The notes: a model not told the origin generated them from the sequence alone. Numbered from the stretch's first letter, positions 11,020 through 23,737 are shown. The stretch: 64,000 nt of DNA from Rhynochetos jubatus (GCA_027574665.1 CM050668.1:8518001-8582000); one strand, 5' to 3'. Numbers and translations are program-made.

Positions 11020-13497
11020 CGCATTCATCATGGAAGCAATCAGTACAGACCGTTTTATTGCAAACCTGTTTCCTGGTGCTCATCATTAGGTCATTAACCT
11101 TAACAATGTCAACATGTTCTCGGTATGCCGTTTAATTGGAGTGCAGTTCAGAGCAGTCGCACAGGCTGTACCACATACAGGGCATACACTGTATGTGTAT
11201 GAGTAACAGAAATGCTGTACCACTGTGACTGGTGATAAATAAAGTCAGGTCTGGACAGGAGATGCAAATTAAAGAAGAAAGTAGCTGTACCTAGAGGGAC
11301 CCTGAGAATTTCTCAGCAGAAGTATAATTTCCTGCGAGCACCTATGCCAGATGAAGGTTTTCATTTTAGGGTATCAAATTCCGTTATTGCAGTTCTTTTC
11401 CCTTGGTACCTTTGCCATTTCCAAGGAAAAGAGATGGGCAGTCCAGTGACTTTGCTGCTCTGACTGCAGACACTGATAGTGGCAAGGCTTTCCTCTGAAA
11501 GTGCTTGTTAAAGAAGCAAAGCTCGTGTCCCCTGGGGCTAGCTGCTCCCAGGCTATGCGATACCAAGACAGAAATTCAACAAACAGCTTGGTTACAGGGG
11601 AGGCTGGTTACGATCCAGTAAATTCAGGAGCCAGTAAATTCTGGTTGGTGTACTGAACTTTGGGGGAAGATCTCTTTTTCTTATGAGACTTGCCTCGTCA
11701 GTTATAAAGTATTCTTTCTGTATATGAACTCTGCTTGGTTAATATGGAGATTATCAGGACATCACCACCTTTGTTAGCGTAGATGATCAAACTCTTCAGA
11801 GAAAGTCCTGTCTCGTCACGCGTGCTGGTAAACAACCTCATACCACTGGGGCTGGGTCTTGGCAGTGACATCTAGATCTTTCCATAATGCTATTGAATAC
11901 TGATAACTGGTGGTTTGGATGCTATAGTTGAAATTTAAGGTATCTGTGGGATGTCAACTTCAATTTCTTGTTGATTTTTATTGGCAGTTAGGTAGATGTG
12001 AATATTTCTGCCTCGAGTTCTGCTGGGTTTTGATTGCCCTGCAGCAGTGTATAGGTGGGGTCTAATTAACTGCTGTGCATATAACTGAAAAAAGCATTGC
12101 TTTCCTCACTGCTCCAGGTGAAACCACAAATTGCTCATCACTGCAAAGCCAAGGGCCACATTTGCTGTGCTACAGGAAAGGAAAAGATGCAGCAGGAAAA
12201 GCACAAATGACTGGTAGATCTTTAGGAGGGATCCCAGGATGGGCAGCATCTCCTCTACGATACTCCCATTCCTCTTCCCTTGCTGCCTCCTTTCCTATAA
12301 AAGCCAAGTCCCTTTTCCTACCAGCCTGGCCTATTTCTGCTGTCTCATATTTCTGTACTTTAGCACAGAGCACTGCACTGCCTTGACAGGAAAGTCCAAA
12401 GGTCTGATTGACACCCTGTTTCTTCCCCATTACAAAATAAACTAATTTCTTTAGGTTTGCACAATATTCTTCTGAAAACAGGTATTGATCTATGCAAGTC
12501 TGTAGACTTGGTAATCAATATCCACCAGTTTGGGGAAAATAAATAAATAACTGGACAGAAAATGATGGATGAGGATACCATTAAGTGCTTTTTGAACTGA
12601 CGCTGTGCTCTGATCACTCAGCTGCTGAAAGGGTGGGCTGGGTTTATTTTGTAGCAGCGAACTGATGTGAAAGCTTTCCGATTCCCAGCTTCTAATTCAC
12701 CCAGTTGTTAGATGCTACTGACTGGCTTTGAACCAGTGGTGCTTTGCAGTCTGACTCCTGTATCTGGTTAAAGACAATACCTGGTGAAGAGGGAGAGGCT
12801 TCCCTTTCTCCACTGTGGCATTTATAAAGTGTAATCAAGCTTAGTGGTTTGACATTTGTATATATCTGAGCCTGTCTCCATGGATCAGTCAGAGCCAGGT
12901 TGGAGGGCAAGAGGAAAGACTTCATCAGCAGGGAAGCACTGGAGTGCTTCAGTCCTAGAAATCCAGAGACACTGCCACCTTAATCTTTCTCTAAATTCAC
13001 TTTGCGCCTCACGCAGAACTTGCACAAAGCATGTTCAACCCCTAAAATACAGTGTAAGTGAAAGGCAAGTGGTGAGTGAGCTTTCTGTGTAGGGAAGCAT
13101 CCAGCTACAGGGCTGTGTGACTAACACGCTGTGGTTACAGATCAGGAATCTCCCTTTTGACTCATAAATGCCAGAATTAGCAATTTTCCTCCAGATACCT
13201 GTTGTCCCATCCCATCTTGTGTTCTCTGCTCCCTGGTTCCAGTCCCAAAGCAGATCTGGCTGGTCCTGCCTCATTCTGAGCACCAAGAGCCTGGGATCTG
13301 AAACCTCTGGAAGAGGGTGAGAGCCACTCCCAACCCACAGTGCAGCAAGCTTTCATCCTCAGCCCACTTTTCTACACCTTTGAGATACAAATACCTTCTC
13401 GTGAGCCACTCACCATTCTTTAAGCCAATAATCAAAAGGCCAGATGACTCGTTAACAATCTTACTACAGACGACAAGGCCAATCTGAGCCGGCCTAA
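11020..13497. other. Unique non-coding sequence
   Basis: No recognisable gene, RNA or repeat. The largest open frames are 103 codons (12075-12386, plus) and 105 codons (13271-13588, minus), both unrecognised. Lengths near 100 codons are expected by chance in many kilobases of sequence at this base composition. Confidence 0.55.
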
Positions 13498-13815
13498 GCT
13501 TTCTCTGGAGCAGCAGACACCGGGAAGCAGTGGTCCTCTGTAATATATACAGGTCTTTCAGATGGTGAAGAAAGAGAGTTTCAAGCAAATGAGAACAGAC
13601 CAGGAGAGGTGGAGAGGAGGGACAGTTGTATTGGTCAGGCTGCAGAGCCTGCTGAAATCAAACAGCTTATTCAAGGAGGTGACCTTATTTCGAATGCTGG
13701 TGAAAGAGTAGAAGAGTTTGTAAAACTTTGTTTGATGGAAATGGAGAGGAAATCAGGCCATGCTTTCAAAGCAATGTGTTTTTTCTCTCCCCATCCACTG
13801 AATGTAGCTTCTTGA
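13498..13815 (+). other. Unrecognised 105-codon stop-free stretch
   Basis: The frame is open from just after a stop at 13495-13497 to the TGA at 13813-13815. Its second half reads as a charged, helix-friendly segment (for example ERVEEFVKLCLMEMERKSG), unlike the low-complexity products of most chance frames here. The only in-frame starts would be a GTG at 13609 or later methionines. No good splice sites bracket it and I know no homologue. It could be a decayed exon or pseudogene, or chance. Confidence 0.15.
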
Positions 13816-16800
13816 ATAGACTTTAGCTGTCATTCCCTGAATGCTCAGGGAGCAGCTGGTCTGAGATTTTCTGTGTATTAACAGGGATCAAACAGGATGA
13901 GTGTAGCTATGGTATAGCTGGGGAAAGAGAGAAGGGGCTTGAACATGCCACATGCTGCGGAGAGGACACCAGCCTCCTTGTCCTCCTCAGTCTGTCCACA
14001 TACTGCTCACATCAGACCTGGTGAATACCCCAGGAGTGCTGTGTAAGGGGCGGGGGGGGGAGTTTGCGATCAGGAACGTGCAGAGCCAGGATGTTAATTT
14101 GCTTATAGAGGATCCTCTCCCTGGGAAGATCCGTGTGTGGGGCATCCAGCTATAATGTTTTGCATTGCTTTGGGGTGGGAAAGAGCATCTGTGTAAGTTT
14201 TCTCGGGTCTTCCCTGTTAAGAAGTTGCGGTGTAACTTTGCAGAACTGCCCTGGTTTTCTGCTTTAATTCTTACTTGGATCCTTGGAGACATACATTCTA
14301 GATTCCCAGAAATTCTTCATCTCTTTGTTGTAATTAAACAGCTCTCAGTGGTCAGAGTAGATCTGTGAGCATGAGGAAGCCTGTCAAATCAATACGAATC
14401 ATCGCAGGCATAAGCTTAACAAGCCTGACCGGGAAGTAGAAAGGGGCCCTCTGTCATTTAAAGAAATAAACAGGAGGAAGAGAACTTAATTCAGCTCAAT
14501 CAGCTGCTAAGCCTGGCCTGACAACCAGCCTTCAGAGACTCCTTTCCCTGGCTCCAGCATTGAGCTGAATCAGCAGTTTTTCCTTTCTCCTACAAGAAGT
14601 CTAGCTTCCCGCATGCGCCAGCAGAGGAATGGAAAGGATGGACACTGCCATGCTGGAGCAACCTTGGCTTGAGGCGATCTGGGTACTTACAGCTAGCTGC
14701 CTGATGGGGAGGCAACTGTTCAAGGTGAAGACTGAATCCTGGCAAAGGTGTGTGTGTTTGCACTGACACCAGCTGTACAAGATTGATGTTTTGAAAGAAA
14801 ATAGCAGTGGCAAGTGAAACAGAGTTGGCCAACTGGCTGATGCCAACTAGAAGAAAGGGAAGGGATCCGGCGGGAGATGGAAGTTGAGAAGGTGAATGAA
14901 ATAAGCAGCAAGGCAGACATCAGGGACTCAGTTTCTGCCTCTGGGTCCTTCCCTGCCCTTGGCCAAGGTGATCAAGCTGAATAAAGATTTGTGAGTTTAA
15001 GGGATAAAGGACTGATTTTAGGCACTTAATTCTAGACACTGAAGTCTGAAAATGAAGTCCTGCACTATCTGAGTCTCCCAAGAGAAAGCAAGTTGTCAGT
15101 GTTGCCCCTACACTGCTTCTCTCCCTAGTGTGGTGATAACAGCCTCTGACACCAAGCAATGCCCCCAGAAAAGGAAAAAAAAGACTCTAAAATCTCCACT
15201 TGAGATTGGCCAACTGTTTTAACTCATGTCTTTTGAGGGGCCCTGATGAATGGGTTCATCCTCACGTACAGGCATTGTGGTGAATCTGATAGTTTGTTTT
15301 GAGTACCTCGGTGTGCCTAGCTGTGTGCTGAGGCAGATACACCAAGTCTCAGGTTTGGGACTGGGGATGCCCATCAGATCATTTCAGTTTGTCCATCCCA
15401 GACACTCGACCTCATCCGACTTCGGGGTGGCTGATTGTGTAGACCTGGAATTGGCTGAAGTGTCTATACGTTGCAGGTGCAGGAGGAGCACAGCTGGCCG
15501 TTTTGATTTGTACACGTTTATGTAAATGCCTCATAAAATATCCCCCGTTGGGACAAGCCAAAGTCACGCATCATAGAGATCAGCTCCCGTAATGGCTTCT
15601 TTACAACTGCATTTGCCAAGGTAGTGAAAAAAAATATGCCTGTGTTTGTAGGAAATTAATTTCTGCCCCTTCAGTGATCAGCCCTGAGCAAGCAAAAGAG
15701 CTGAATTATCCCAGTTGCTTCACTCTGGCAGAGAAATGCTCTTCGGAGTCTCCTGCACTGTAATCCAGTAGAGATGTTTAATCAGAAAACCTCAAAGCAG
15801 TGAGATCCCAATCCAGCAAGCCCCGTGCTCAGGGGGCAAGCAGTCCTTCCGCAGCAAAGCACTGAATCACACCCTTCATTTTACACCCGTGCAGGACTGG
15901 ATTCAAGATGTGTACATCATTGCTGAAGAAGAATGGATTTTTGCCTTTGGGCTTAAATTAGCATACAAAGAATGAAATGGCTTAAGAGGCAGATCAGCAA
16001 GGTTGTTTAAAACATAAAACAGCTCAAGCATGACAGGAACACCAAGGGAGGAAGACTTCTTGATGCCAGTAGATAGTGTTCTGCAAGCTCCCTTTATGGG
16101 TGAAGTCCTCGCTGATCATAGTGTTATGCAGCACCCCAAAATCCTTACAGCTTAGGGCTGCTCCCGTTGCGGAGGTCTTCGTGACTTTGCTGTGAGTGAA
16201 CCTAAGGAGTTCTGCATCAAGTAGTTGGCTTTTGTAGGAGTCTTTAGCTGAGTCTTGGTCTTCAGGTAAGATTTTTCTATCAAAAATGTAACTGCTGGAT
16301 GCTGTAGATGAACTGAACCTGATCTAATTGTGTAGGGCTGCTCCTTGAGAGCTGGAAAGAGTAGATGGCATCCTTGTTCAAACTGAAGCCAACAGGAAAT
16401 TTGTCTATAAATTCTTTAAACATAGGTTTTCTCCTGAAATCTGTTGTAAAACAGCATTGATACATTTTCATTACTTTAGGATTCTGGCAGTGTGTTCAGT
16501 GTTGCTGCAGTGGGCAGATCCACCTTCAGGACAAACACTGCTGCTGCTCCATCTACCAGCACTGCTACCCAGCCACCCTGGGCCCTCTTAATTAGGTGCT
16601 TCCAGAGGCACTTCTGCAACTGGGGTGCCCTGATGCAGTGTGCGTGTGTGTGAGATCTGATTTGCAACAGAAACAAACACCCGTGTAGTTCCTGCCAATG
16701 AAAGTATGGCTTGCATCTGTGCCCTTGTAGCCAAAGATTAATCCTGGAAGAGATAAAGAGCAGCAGATATGGGCAGCTGTTCAAATTAAGTGTTTTGTCT

Positions 16801-18289
16801 ATATGGATCCACCCCACCATGTGTGTTAAATCTAGCCTAGGCCATTGCAGTTCATCTAGCCAAGTCGATGACAGAGAAGTCTGTTTTCTTGCACGTCCCC
16901 CTTAAAATCTGAGGAGTTTCCTTGACAGAGTGATGCATAGTTATAGGCTCAGTAAAAGGTAGAATGATTTATGGCTTACACACTGTAAATCAATAAAAAG
17001 AATCACAGACATTGACAGCACGTTCACAGCCCATTTCTTTAAATGGAAGGCACTTTTGTGTCCTTCCCATTTCAGATTGGTTGGCACACAAGGAGGTTCC
17101 TGCCACTAACAAGTGCTAAGAGAGTCTTTATAAAGCTTGTAAAACCTACATCTTGTATAATACTTCTCCTTATATGCTCTTCCTTACTGTATCATCATTT
17201 CCAGTCATGCAAAGTGCCATGTCCTCCACCCTGGCTTATGTGAGTACCTTCTCCTGTGGGGTACCTGAACAAAACACATTACAAATCTGCTGGGTTTTAA
17301 GTCCCTCCAGACCAGTCCACTAACCCCTGACTTTCCAGCCTTGGTATAAATCCTAATTAAACTGTGTTTGTTTGGTGTGACTCTTGGTGTGCGGTAGCAT
17401 GTGTGCTGGAAGTCCTGGGAGCAGCCGGCGAGGGAGATGCAGCAGGTAGGGGCATCTTCCCTGGCCAGCGAGGCTGTGGTACTGCCGATGAGCTTCAGGG
17501 GCTGCAGGATGGATTCCAAAGGGAAAGGAGATGTGGTTAAGTGAGCCTCATGCAGAGCTCTGTTATGAGGGTGCTGCCTCTCACCTGGTACCCCACATCC
17601 CGTGTGAGCAGCTGTGGGGCTCGGGCTGTGCGGGCCAGCTTCCAGCATGGGGAGCCTGGCTGCCAGCCAAGTACAACTTCCTTTATTTACATATAGATAC
17701 CAGTCCTGGAGCATGTTTAACTGCTTTGTTGAAATGGGCCATGAAAGTTAGCCATTTAAGTCTGGAGAAGCATTAAGAGACTCTTCAGTGGTGGAAGGGT
17801 TATAAATAGTCCACAGCCCAGCCACACTTCAACAAATGCCTGGTTACTGGCTGCGCTGAAAGAGCCCTCTCCAAATATCCACCATCTGTTCTTTCCGAGG
17901 GCAGCCATGTAATAAAACGGGACAATTGTACAGGGTTTCTTCATCCAAGTTACTAAGGCTTGCCTAAGCTCTAAGCAGCAGTCAACAAGGTGTTAAAAGT
18001 TACAGGCTAAAAGATAGTGTCTTTTAGAAAATCAGATTTTTCATTAAAACTTCCTTTTGCCTTTAAAGTCAGGATGTATTACAGGTGTGCTTATCCCTTG
18101 GGAACACAGCCTGTGCTTAGATATTCTTTTGGTGAGCTGGTTACTTTCCCCAGTCAAGCCAAAATGGAAATTTTAACAGCTTAAGGTGGTTTAATGTCTC
18201 CCTTGTTTCTTTTGCTGAGAGAATAGGATACAGGCTTTGCGCAATCGGTGTTATCTATAGAACTGCAGCCCTGCATTCCTGCAGCCAAC
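13816..18289. other. Unique non-coding sequence
   Basis: About 4.5 kb with no gene and no repeat I can name with confidence. A G-run (GGGG, C, then nine G) lies at 14047-14060. Open frames reach 114 codons (16476-16820, minus) and 169 codons (17205-17714, minus); their translations are unrecognised and overlap open frames on the other strand. Text near 15800-15900 faintly recalls an old amniote repeat, but too weakly to call. Confidence 0.5.
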
Positions 18290-18440
18290 ACCTCACCACG
18301 GTGTGCAAAAGTAAATGAAAAAGCAGCAGTGATTCTAATTACTGTATGCTAATTGGGCTGCATTCAGGCTTCATTGATGATGCTATTATGCTGCAAGAAA
18401 ACAATGGCAGCATATGTACTTACCTTGCTCTACTTATCCT
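18290..18440. promoter_or_regulatory. Candidate enhancer with homeobox, POU and SOX-like sites
   Basis: Within about 80 bases lie TAATTA (18336-18341), ATGCTAAT (18346-18353, one base off the POU octamer), AACAATGG (18400-18407, SOX-type) and CATATG (18411-18416, E-box). The block lacks repeats and long open frames. POU and SOX sites close together are a known feature of neural enhancers. This is motif-level inference only; short motifs recur by chance. Confidence 0.3.
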
Positions 18441-19206
18441 ATGATTATTCTCTGTTAGTACAGAAACATACTGAAAGTATCAGCCTGCACACAAATTGTC
18501 CATGAAATGGACCACTGGAAGTTGAGCCCTTGAGCACATTCATTCTCTCTTGTTTTGCATCGAGTGCAATATCGTGGGTGCCACAGCAGCTTGAAGCACT
18601 TTTATCTTGTATTGGGCTTTGGTTGTAATAGCATTTGCAGTCTTGTGTTTCCTCCCAAGAAAACACTTTTGTATTCCCCCTCAATCCATCCTGATGTCCT
18701 TATCTGATAGGATCTCCAATGCAAAGGTTCACCGTGGTGCTCTGGAAATCCTGCAGCCTGGGGGAGCATCACCCATGCAACGTGCCTCCAGCAGCACTCC
18801 TGTGCCAGTGCTTGCTGCTTAGCTCTAGACTAAACTTGGTAAGGGAGAGGGGGGCATACTGTGCAGTATTACTCACTGATTGCTGCTTTGGTAACATGAA
18901 CATAACTTGTTTTTTACTGTAAACTGGACTCAGACATTTGCATATTGTTTTTTACAGTAGTATCTAATATGCCGCAAGCTGCTGGAGCCATTACAAAATC
19001 ATCAGTGCTCGTTCCAGGGTGATATATTCTGTTTGTCTAGCTGGCTGTTTTGCTACCATATGTATTTATTGAAGCTGGCTGAGTATCTTATTCAGTGGTG
19101 TTTTGCTTATTTATTCAAGGACGAGTTCATCAAAATGCAGGCAAGCTCTCTGTCCTCAACATACACAAATCTAATCTAGCGGTTTGAACACACCCATCAC
19201 AATAGC
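18441..19206. other. Unique non-coding sequence
   Basis: No gene or repeat recognised. The longest frame, on the minus strand at 18445-18684 (79 codons), has no distinguishing feature. Confidence 0.55.
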
Positions 19207-19254
19207 AACTGAATGCAAAATTGAATGCGATTCAAAAACTGAATGCAAACTTGA
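19207..19254. repeat. Imperfect 30-bp direct duplication
   Basis: AACTGAATGCAAAATTGA (from 19207) recurs as AACTGAATGCAAACTTGA (from 19237), one mismatch in 18, with a start-to-start distance of 30 bp. It is a short local duplication, probably slippage-derived, that also doubles an ATGCAAA-type octamer-like core. Confidence 0.7.
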
Positions 19255-19479
19255 TAGAGGCAATGAAAAAAGTCTGCCTCCCCTCAAATCCATCCTAGGT
19301 ATCACTCTGCAATACTGTAATGGCCTCTGAGAGGTGAAGGTACCATTTTTCCCTGTAAGACAGCACCCTAGTAACTCAAACCAAACTCGAATGCTGAGTC
19401 CCTGCGGAGTTTCTAGCAGGTGCCTGTCTCTGGGCCCATCAACTAGTAAAGTGGTCATGATGTCATGTACAATATTGTG

Positions 19480-19800
19480 GTCTCATCAGGGAGACTGATT
19501 TGTGTTGCATTAAGCAAGACAGAGTTGCTAATCTCCACTGAGGTTTACATGGGAAAATTTAAAGCCTATTCCAGTATATTAAATGAGGCTGAAAAGCTTC
19601 GATCAATAATTTCCCTTGTATGAAAAATAAGAGATGAAAATGATGGTAGATTGATTCAAAATACTTAATGCCAGATACCAGCTGATGGAAGTACCTTGTA
19701 AATAGCATTTTGTACAGTTGCCAATGAATTAGTCTAAATTGTGAGGGTGATTGAAATGTATTTTATAATGTTCATCTCCACTTTAGTGGCCATTTACAAA
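19480..19800. promoter_or_regulatory. Candidate AT-rich enhancer with two ONECUT-like sites
   Basis: This is a transposon-free, AT-rich block. It contains GATCAATAAT (19601-19610) and ATTGATT (19650-19656), which match the ONECUT/HNF6 ATTGATY core in opposite orientations about 50 bp apart, plus several ATTA cores. No open frame of note crosses it. The texture resembles known vertebrate conserved non-coding elements, but conservation cannot be assessed here. Confidence 0.25.
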
Positions 19801-20171
19801 ATTTAGAAGAATATGAAATCCCCAAAGAGTAAGTGAGCAGCCAGCAAAAACGCAGAGTAGCTAGTAGTGGTAGTTTGCAAATGAGATCTTGGAGTACTTT
19901 ACAAGACAAAAAGCCAGAGTTCTTTGCAAGCAAGAAGAATCAGCCTAGTAGTGGTTTAAATTTTAAAATGTGTTTTCTAAGTACCTCTTTTTTCATCAAC
20001 CCTCTCTTTTACATGGAGATTATGATCTTTAATTCGGAAAGTGAAATAGATGGGTTTTTTTAAAGGTAATTTAGTAATAAAAGAACAGTCTTCTCTGAAC
20101 AGGCCTATGCTCACTTGGAGCATTTTGAAGGACTATGTTGTATCTCATCATGCTGATTTCTGCGTGATGAT
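19801..20171. other. Unique AT-rich non-coding sequence
   Basis: No gene or repeat recognised. One 76-codon plus-strand frame (19833-20063) is unremarkable. Confidence 0.5.
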
Positions 20172-20198
20172 TTCTCCTAAATCCCTGATTTAGGAGAA
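20172..20198. repeat. Perfect inverted repeat (hairpin)
   Basis: TTCTCCTAAAT (20172-20182) is followed by CCCTG and its exact reverse complement ATTTAGGAGAA (20188-20198). The C and G flanking the loop can also pair, giving a 12-bp perfect stem with a 3-nt loop. The stem is too short for a typical pre-miRNA. It could be a palindromic protein-binding site, a cruciform-prone site or a chance palindrome. Confidence 0.8.
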
Positions 20199-21589
20199 TT
20201 GGGTTGCTTTGCTGGCTCACTGGAGGGGATGACGACCTTGGGCAGTGGTGTGATGGCTCCTGGGGACAGCCCAAGGTCACAGCTAGAAGATGATGCCCAA
20301 AGAAGCCTCAGGATTGAGAGCAGTCACAGTCCATTGCAGCCCATCTCTCCCTGTCTGTTCACAAGAGCTCTGCAGCCCTCTTCCCCTTTCTCTGAAGTTT
20401 TTTCTGGTTCCCAGTTGCTCTGTGAGTTGTCCTAGGGCTGTTCCCACAGTGCTTGGGGAAGGCTCCAGTGTGGGCCCACCACAGCCATGTTTTTTCCATG
20501 TCCTCAGAGATAACAGACAGCTGGACAATCCCACAGGAGTTGCTCCAGAAAGATCCAACAGTGTTGTAACCACTTGGAACTTGGCTATTGTTCAGAAGCA
20601 GGAGGGAGCAACAACATTTGCTTGTGTGCTCTTTGTAGTGGATGCGGAGTTGTTAGGGAAAGGGCTCTGCACTCTGCAGATTTGGGCCTTAACCGCACTC
20701 AGAACTTTATTTTATGATTATTTTTTTCTTCTTTAATATATTGTGGCACTGTGGTATTGATATGGGCATTGATTACTAGCTGAAGCCAAGACTTCATGCA
20801 GACAGACCCCAGTCGAGTGATGGTCAGGCTGCCTGCACGGGGTTCACTTCCACCTTTTGTCCCCAGGCTGTGAACCCTGAGGTTCCCATCTCTCTACAGG
20901 GTTATGCTATGTTTTTTGTTCATCTTCATAAAGAATTTAGTGGGAAAGTCTCTGCTTCAAAGTCCTCTTGGGTGAAGGTGACGTTTTTTGCAAAGCATTT
21001 TAGGTACACTCCCACCTTTCTGCTCCCTGATCCTGAGAAAAAGACACCGTGTAGCTACTGGTTCTCTAACAGGAATGGCTAAGAATGAATTTTGTCATTT
21101 ACTCTACAGTATTTTATTGGAACAGGAAGAAAATGCAACCATGGAGGGGCTGTGGAGCACCCACAGGGTTATGCTGATCACCAGTGACAAAGAAAAAGTG
21201 CTAGAAAAGTAATATCTTCTTGTGAGTAACAGGAAAACAGCAGTTTTTTTCTGGTGATTCAGTCTACTAATTAGTTTCCAATACTCAGTCCACAGGATTT
21301 TTGAAGGAAATAGGTCTTTCTATTTATAAGTTGTTGTTCTATCAAGTCAAAATTTTTAATTTGTGGCCTTGAGGATTTTCATTTCCTCCGTGTCAGGTGA
21401 ATTTTAACTGAACCGTGTTCCATCAGCACTATACGAGCTGCTGCCAAAACTGCTCTCGGTGCCTCAGCCTAGGACTTTGTAGGGGGGAGGGGAGCTGGAG
21501 CAGGGCTGAGTTCCTCAGAGACCCCTTGGTACCTGGAAGTGATCGTCAGCAGTGGGCCTTTTTTCACTTGTTGGCTTCTCTGTCTGCCC
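20199..21589. other. Unique non-coding sequence
   Basis: A 148-codon plus-strand frame (20290-20736) is overlapped by a 96-codon minus-strand frame (20283-20573). Both are unrecognised and consistent with chance. No interspersed repeat is identified. Confidence 0.5.
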
Positions 21590-22060
21590 TTGGAGCCCAT
21601 CGTGCTGACCTCTGTGGCCAGGACACGCAGCAGTTGTTTCCCTCGGTTCCTGTTCAGTGCGCACGCGTAGGAGACCATCGCTCAGCGCTTACTCTGCGTC
21701 TCGCACCAGAGACTCGTTACAGCCTGGCACTCAGCAAAGTCCGTATCAGCCCCCGAAGGACTGGCTGGCTCTCCACAGGGGATGTCTGACCTATTAATAT
21801 TGATAAAGGGGAGTAGGGCAAACAGATTTAGCTTGGATCTCAGGTCTTTGGCTAGAAAAGCACAATCCCCTGCTTCCCACCCCCATGCGTGTAATCTAAA
21901 GCTCTCGGCCAAGCAGTCCGCTCCCCTGTTGCTTTCCTTTTTGGACCCATTGTGTTACCGGTTCCTCTGTGCGGGTGAAGGGGACACAAACCTGTGTGCA
22001 CCGATACCGTGCGGTTCCCAGAGCTGCAGGCTGAGGAGACTTGACCCTGGGTCCTGACGA
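21590..22060. other. Moderately CpG-enriched unique sequence
   Basis: CpG is locally more frequent than in the surroundings, especially at 21655-21725, where about eight CpGs occur within some 65 bases (GTGCGCACGCG and following). Density is below that of the patches at 5.4 and 23.0 kb. No TATA box, exon or open frame with recognisable content is evident. Confidence 0.35.
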
Positions 22061-22949
22061 AGCAGCAGCCTTTCCCTCATGGACCCTGTCCTTGCCTGTG
22101 TGTAGGCAGCTTGCCTGCCCAGCTGCTTGCTTTCACGAAATTCATAAATACATATATATACACGTTTCGTTGGGGCCTTCTTTCTTCTGTCAGGTGTCTC
22201 TGAAATCAGCTGTGGGGTTCAAAATGTGCCTGGGAAAAGGGAATGTCTCTCTGTTCCCCAGGCAGAGACAGGTTGCAGGGGACTGACTTCTTTAAAAGCT
22301 GAGTCAAAAAGAAACAGGACTCAAAGGTTGGGGAAAAAAACCCAAGTTCTCTTGCCAGAAGAGAGCCAGCAAGTATAGAGTTGATTGTCACCTATTTTCT
22401 TTTTCTCCATATTGACAGATTTTAGGGGAAAAGTCAGGGATGGAATTACATGTCACAATGGGGCTTGGAATTGGGATCTATATTTTAAATCCTTTCCAGC
22501 TTTGAACTGCTGTGGGGTTTTCATTTTAACTTGTCATAAATGCGTGGCAAGCTTTTTTATCCAGTGCTGATGGTGAAAATACAGAGATTCAAAGAGGGTA
22601 TTTCCTCAAAGATCTCAATTGGAGTTAAAAAATACAGTAAGGTTCTGCATAATTCCTCCATATGTTTTCTTGATATAAGAAATCTGTGATGAAAGTGAAG
22701 AGACTTGTATTTTCTTGCTGGCACTGCTCGCTGTGTTTCAAAATCCTGTTTGGTATTTGCAACTGCACACTAAAAATAGGCTCTTTGTGTTCATTCATAA
22801 TTTTTCTTGGAGGTTATTAAGGGTAGTAAAGTGTTGTGGCATGCATTTCTGAAAGCTGGGTGCACTGGGGAAGCTCTTGAAATATTTATTAACGTTTCTA
22901 CGTGTTCCTTGCAGAGGAGAAGCAGGTGGGGATTAATGTACTTGGGGCA
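22061..22949. other. Unique non-coding sequence
   Basis: No gene or repeat recognised. A short alternating purine-pyrimidine AT tract (ATACATATATATACACG) lies near 22147-22163. Confidence 0.55.
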
Positions 22950-23225
22950 CCGAACACATCGCCGCATCCGAATGCTGAGCCTTGGTATTTCCCAAGAGCT
23001 GGGATCCCGATTCAGAGTTTACTGAAGCCACTTGCTCAGCAGTGAAGGTCTGGATATAAATCCTCACGGCTCTGGCCTCGGATGGGACAGTCAGAGCGCT
23101 GCTGGTTCAGCGGACGAGCCTGGGATGGCGAACGTTGCCCTCGTTCCTCTTGCAAACTTGGCAATGTCTTCGAAAATAAAACCGTGCGACTTCACAAGCC
23201 GCGCAGGGGGAGCGCAGCAGGAGAA
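22950..23225. promoter_or_regulatory. CpG-enriched patch
   Basis: I count roughly 20 CpGs in about 275 bases, clearly above the surrounding AT-rich sequence. Both strands carry open frames of about 70 codons here (23032-23247 plus, 23091-23303 minus) without recognisable domains. It may be a small CpG island, a cryptic promoter, or a GC-richer fragment spared from deamination. Confidence 0.3.
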
Positions 23226-23737
23226 GTGGAAGAGGGAGTTTCTGTAGGCATCAAGTGACAACCCTGCGAAAGGTGGTGACTGTCTGGCACTGCTTCCCAG
23301 CACCGGGAGGAAATAGGGATAGCTGCAGATGTTACTGCCGTGGAGAAAGGGGGGCAGAAGCAGGAGGAATAAGAGAGTCGCTTCACTGCCATTGTTTTAA
23401 ACAGCAAACAATTAAGCACTAATCAGTACATCAGCCCATAACGTTTTCCCCCAGACACTGTCCTCAGATGGCCTCTTCATGCTAATACTTCTCAGCACTG
23501 AATCACATGCAAAGCGAAAAAAACCCCAAACCTCTGAGCAAGAGATTTTAAACTTAGGCTGTCTGGGAGGAAACTTCTCACCAGGGCTGGGTTATAGATT
23601 GTAACAAAAAACACGAGGCCCCGGCTGAATGCTAAGGCTGCGGCTGCGTTTTGGATCTGCTGCTAATTCATAAACATCACAAGCAGTTGATTTCAGCAGA
23701 ACCCCTTGATTTAATTACACTCTTGTATACAATGGGG
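23226..23737. other. Unique non-coding sequence
   Basis: No gene or repeat recognised between the CpG-enriched patch and the fossil LINE. Confidence 0.5.

Noticed and set aside
15800..15905. Text resembling an old amniote repeat (GATCCCAATCCAGCAAG)
   Set aside because: Matches only at scattered short boxes; cannot be separated from chance.
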